Shown here: piece by piece, positions 61,144-64,000 of the stretch
Layout: each line of letters starts with the position of its first letter
Numbering within the stretch: position 1 is the stretch's first letter
Assembly (NCBI GenBank): GCA_049324835.1
Contig: JBMOMT010000074.1
Coordinates: forward strand, 62,001-126,000
Direction of reading: 5' to 3'
DNA: 64,000 bases
Source: JBMOMT01 sp049324835
Lineage (GTDB): Bacteria > Chloroflexota > Anaerolineae > CAYNKW01
The notes under the pieces: model-generated
What the model saw: only the letters and a program-made list of their open reading frames with translations
Told to the model about the DNA's origin: nothing
The model's database searches: none
Translations under genes and position numbers: made by a program

Positions 61144-61344
61144 ATGCACGACCGCGATGGGTGTCTGGAGGGCTTTTTTAAGCTGTTCCTGCTGACCGCC
61201 GTTTTCGACTGGCTGCAAGACAACTTGGGTTTTGGCCGGGGTTGTTCCTGCACCGGCATCGGCTGCGGCTTTATTCTTCTGATCGTCTTTGTCCTGATGG
61301 CCTGTGGTATCATCGGTGGCACAGATTGGTTCAGTCTGTTCTGA
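61144..61344 (+). CDS. Small Cys-rich membrane protein
   Basis: 66 residues. One strong TM segment (about 42-60, GFILLIVFVLMACGII) and an amphipathic N-terminal half; Cys cluster GCSCTGIGC (residues about 33-41). GGGAGG lies 8 nt before the ATG, so it is probably real. Not recognised. A terminator follows. Confidence 0.6.
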   Translation: MHDRDGCLEGFFKLFLLTAVFDWLQDNLGFGRGCSCTGIGCGFILLIVFVLMACGIIGGTDWFSLF

Positions 61345-61379
61345 GTCGTTTTCGTCTCGGCCCGGGGCAAGCGTCATCG

Positions 61380-61416
61380 AAACGTGAAACGTGAGGCGCG
61401 TTTCACGTTTTGTATT
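61380..61416 (+). terminator. Rho-independent terminator
   Basis: AAACGTGAAACG (61380-61391) pairs perfectly with CGTTTCACGTTT (61399-61410), loop 7 nt; TTGTATTTC follows. It lies 15 bp before the murE ATG. Confidence 0.7.
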
Positions 61417-61430
61417 TCGGAGATCTGCCC

Positions 61431-62951
61431 ATGCGACTTTTCACCCTTTTGGCGGCCCTGCCGCAGCCGCGAACCGGCCTGTACCCCGATCTCGAAATCA
61501 CCGGCCTGGCCTGCGATTCACGCCAGGTGGTGCCGGGTAGCCTGTTCGTGGCCTATCGCGGCCTGGCGGTAGACGGGCACGACTATGCGGCCCAGGCTGT
61601 GGCCAGAGGCGCCGTGGCCGTGGTGGCCGAGAGGCCACTCGGCCACCTGGAAGGCCGGCTGCCGCTGGTGATCGTGCCCAACGGCCGAGAAGCCCTGGCT
61701 TTTCTCGCCGCTGCCTGGCACGGTTTCCCCGCCCGCCGACTCACCGTCATCGGCGTGACCGGCACCGATGGCAAGACCACCACCTGCAACCTGTTACACG
61801 GCATCCTGACCGCTGCCGGCCGCCGCGCCGGGCTTATCACAACCGTCAACGCCGTCGTTGGCGAGCAGGTGTTGGATACCGGCCTGCACACCACCACCCC
61901 CGACGCCCCGGCTGTGCAGCGTTACCTGGCCGAGATGGTTGCCGCCGGGTTGGAAACCGCCGTGTTGGAGGCCACCTCGGAGGGCCTGGCCCAGCACCGG
62001 CTGACGGCCTGCGATTTCGACGTGGCCGTCGTCACCAACATCACCCACGACCATCTGTACTTTCACGGCACTCTGGAGCAGTATCGCGCCGACAAAGCCC
62101 ACCTTTTCCACAGCCTGGCGACCTCCCACCGCAAGCCCGGCGTGGCCAGGGCAGCCGTGCTCAACGCCGACGATGGCTCGTTCGATGATTTGCGCCGCAT
62201 CCCCGCCGACCGACAATTGGCCTACGCCATCCACCGCCCGGCAGACGTGACGGCGCAGGCCATCTCCTTTGCGCCCGGCTCGACGCGTTTTGTGGCGCAG
62301 ACGCCAGACGGCGATTTTGAGGTCGAGACCGCCCTCGTCGGCGAGTTCAACGTCTACAACATCCTGGCGGCGGTTGCGGTGGGCGTTTCACAGGGAATAC
62401 CGCTGGAGACGATGCAGCAGGGCATTCGTTCGGTGAAGGGCGTCATCGGTCGTATGGAGCGGGTCGATGAAGGCCAGCCCTTTACCGCCATCGTCGATTT
62501 TGCCCACACGCCCAACGCTCTAGAGAACGCGCTGCGCACACTGCGCCCGCTGACGCAGGGGCGGCTGATCGTCGTCTTTGGCTGCGCCGGCCAGCGCGAC
62601 GTAAAAAAAAGACCCCTCATGGGTGAGGTGGCCGCCCGGCTGGCCGACGTGACCGTGCTCACCGCAGAAGACCCCCGCACCGAATCGGTGGAGGCGATCA
62701 CCGCTCAGATCGTCGCCGGCATCGAAAAAGCGGGTGCGCGTGAGGGTGAGGGCTATTACCGCATCGCCGATCGGGCCGAGGCCATTACCTTTGCTGTCGA
62801 ACTGGCCCGGCCGGGCGATACGGTCATCGTTGCCGGCAAAGGGCACGAGCAATCGATGTGTTTCGGCGCGGTCGAACACCCCTGGAGCGATCACCAGGCC
62901 CTGCGCGCCGCCCTGCGACGAAAAATCGTTGGGGCGAAAGGAGTCGGATGA
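61431..62951 (+). CDS. murE: UDP-MurNAc-tripeptide synthetase
   Basis: 506 residues. UDP-binding N-domain (ITGLACDSRQVVPGSLFVAYRG), P-loop GVTGTDGKTTTCN, TNITHDHLYFHGT, VFGCAGQRDVKKRPLMG and C-terminal VIVAGKGHEQ. The diamino-acid motif, DNPR in mDAP enzymes, is EDPR in TAEDPRTES. CGGAGA precedes the ATG at 61431. It overlaps the next gene by 4 bp. Confidence 0.92.
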   Translation: MRLFTLLAALPQPRTGLYPDLEITGLACDSRQVVPGSLFVAYRGLAVDGHDYAAQAVARGAVAVVAERPLGHLEGRLPLVIVPNGREALAFLAAAWHGFPARRLTVIGVTGTDGKTTTCNLLHGILTAAGRRAGLITTVNAVVGEQVLDTGLHTTTPDAPAVQRYLAEMVAAGLETAVLEATSEGLAQHRLTACDFDVAVVTNITHDHLYFHGTLEQYRADKAHLFHSLATSHRKPGVARAAVLNADDGSFDDLRRIPADRQLAYAIHRPADVTAQAISFAPGSTRFVAQTPDGDFEVETALVGEFNVYNILAAVAVGVSQGIPLETMQQGIRSVKGVIGRMERVDEGQPFTAIVDFAHTPNALENALRTLRPLTQGRLIVVFGCAGQRDVKKRPLMGEVAARLADVTVLTAEDPRTESVEAITAQIVAGIEKAGAREGEGYYRIADRAEAITFAVELARPGDTVIVAGKGHEQSMCFGAVEHPWSDHQALRAALRRKIVGAKGVG

Positions 62952-64000
62952 TGTACCAATTGACGCCTGCTCAACGAGAATACGTGGTCCGCAACGGCTT
63001 TGTGGTCGTTCCTTCGATGGCCTTTGGAAGCATGGCCGAGGCTTACCAGCAGCTCAAAGACAGGCCACTGCCCATCTTGGTCACCACCGACGCCCTGTTG
63101 CACACGGCCCACCTGTTTTTCGACAACCTGCTGCGTATCGTCGAGATCACCACCCTGCGGGCCAGGCTGGTCGGTTTGATTCGCGTGCTGCTCGATGCCT
63201 CGGCCCGCGATGTCGCCCAGGCCGACGACCCGGCGGTTAGAGAGGCGGCGCGTCGCAACCTGGCTTTCTTTTCGGTGGGAGCCAGATTGTTGGAGCCATC
63301 CCACCAGGTAGCGGCGGATGTCGCCGACCTGGTAGACGCCGAACTCCAACTGATCCGGGAGCGCACGACGGGTGTGCCGCTGCCCAAATCTCAGGTGCTG
63401 GGCATTCGCGAAGACTATAGCCAATATATCCCGCGCGGCCATTATACGCGCAACGACGATTTACGCACCTACTTTTTGGCCGTCATGTGGTATGGCCGCA
63501 TGGGCTTTTTCCTCTGCCCCAGCGAGTCCCACGCGCTCTCCCAGGCCGATATCGAGCGCCTGGCCCGCCAGGCGTTGCTCATCACCCGTTATTTGTATCA
63601 CGAGCGGGTGGGCGAGGTGTCGGCGTTGGACGTGTGGCGCGGCATCTATGAGACTACGGCCCTGTTTGCCGGGCGGGCCGAAGACCCCGGTCCGGATGCG
63701 TATGCCTGCCTGGCGCGGGAGGTGTGGGGCGATCTGCCGGGTGTAAACCAGTTGGCCGGTGGGGAGCGGCTCGCGGCGTTTTTGACCCAGGCGCGCCAGC
63801 AATTGCCGCGCCCTGGGGTGCTCTCGACCTACTATCTCACCGACGATACCCTCACGCCGCGCTGGCAGGACGGCACCTTGGGCTTTCGTTTCCTCTCACA
63901 GCGTTTCGTGCCCGATACACACATCCTCAGCGAGCTGGTGTGGGACCGTGTGGGCCGGTATCTGGGCAGGGGGGAGCCTTTTACGCTGTATGTCTCGATG
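62948..64000 (+). CDS. DUF3160 family protein, 3' end beyond window
   Basis: 351 codons, open to the window end with no stop. LPILVTTDALLHTAHLFFDN, QYIPRGHYTRNDDLRTYFLAVMWYGRMGF and SQRFVPDTHI are typical DUF3160 segments. The family is large and of unknown function, often secreted or membrane-tethered; no signal peptide is visible here. ATG start overlaps murE by 4 bp. The C-terminus is cut off. Confidence 0.85.
   Translation, partial: MMYQLTPAQREYVVRNGFVVVPSMAFGSMAEAYQQLKDRPLPILVTTDALLHTAHLFFDNLLRIVEITTLRARLVGLIRVLLDASARDVAQADDPAVREAARRNLAFFSVGARLLEPSHQVAADVADLVDAELQLIRERTTGVPLPKSQVLGIREDYSQYIPRGHYTRNDDLRTYFLAVMWYGRMGFFLCPSESHALSQADIERLARQALLITRYLYHERVGEVSALDVWRGIYETTALFAGRAEDPGPDAYACLAREVWGDLPGVNQLAGGERLAAFLTQARQQLPRPGVLSTYYLTDDTLTPRWQDGTLGFRFLSQRFVPDTHILSELVWDRVGRYLGRGEPFTLYVSM

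Overview
The window is a GC-rich bacterial chromosome segment. A membrane-arm complex I cluster with two NuoM genes, a fused b-delta ATP synthase subunit, PdtaS/PdtaR-type signalling, DUF951 and DUF3160 proteins and frequent GTG/TTG starts suggest a Chloroflexota (Anaerolineae-like) organism. This is inference from gene content; no rRNA is present. Both ends cut a gene (a TPR-like protein at the left, a DUF3160 protein at the right).

Layout. 1-7.3 kb, minus strand: the end of a polysaccharide export/glycosylation cluster (Wzz-like protein, ABC-2 permease, GT4 and GT2 glycosyltransferases), then GIY-YIG nuclease, prephenate dehydrogenase, HD hydrolase and site-2 protease. 7.41-19.02 kb: an integrated mobile element of about 11.6 kb bounded by a 12-bp direct repeat. 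19.1-26 kb: DUF951, MGDG-synthase-like GT28, four tRNAs (Phe, Gly, Cys, Leu), BtpA-like protein, SAH/MTA deaminase-like amidohydrolase, histidine phosphatase, endonuclease III and a zinc-ribbon coiled-coil protein. 26-29 kb: a structured leader, an mgtE fragment, corA and a beta-CASP nuclease. 29-35.8 kb: response regulator, MFP/ABC export system and sensor kinase. 35.8-41.5 kb, minus: SPL-like radical SAM, AlkD-like protein, unknown protein, homocysteine methyltransferase, GNAT and a GT39-like protein. 41.9-49 kb: PdtaS/PdtaR, glnA, panE-like reductase and a large hybrid kinase. 49.3-58.6 kb: nuoA-H-J-K-L-M-M-N. 58.6-60.9 kb: atpZ/I-B-E-F(H). 61-64 kb: small membrane protein, murE and a DUF3160 gene.

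The mobile element is the most striking part. A large serine recombinase ends 12 bp before one copy of the repeat. Joining the two ends rebuilds a symmetric attP-like site with 11-bp arms (9/11 matching) placed 3 bp on each side of the 12-bp core. Inside are a prim-pol/ATPase replication protein, an FtsK-like DNA translocase immediately followed by a dense CTGT/ACAG inverted-repeat cluster, a second (tyrosine) recombinase, a ribbon-helix-helix regulator, a membrane protein with a C-terminal HTH, and many small translationally coupled unknown genes. This layout resembles actinobacterial AICEs (replication protein, FtsK-like TraB, clt repeats), but in an apparently non-actinobacterial host and with a serine integrase.

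The respiratory block is also unusual. Only the membrane parts of complex I and of ATP synthase are encoded here. NuoM is duplicated, NuoL has a 26-residue tandem repeat in its lateral-helix region, and the second NuoM lacks the conserved TM7 lysine. Together these indicate a '2M' type complex I.
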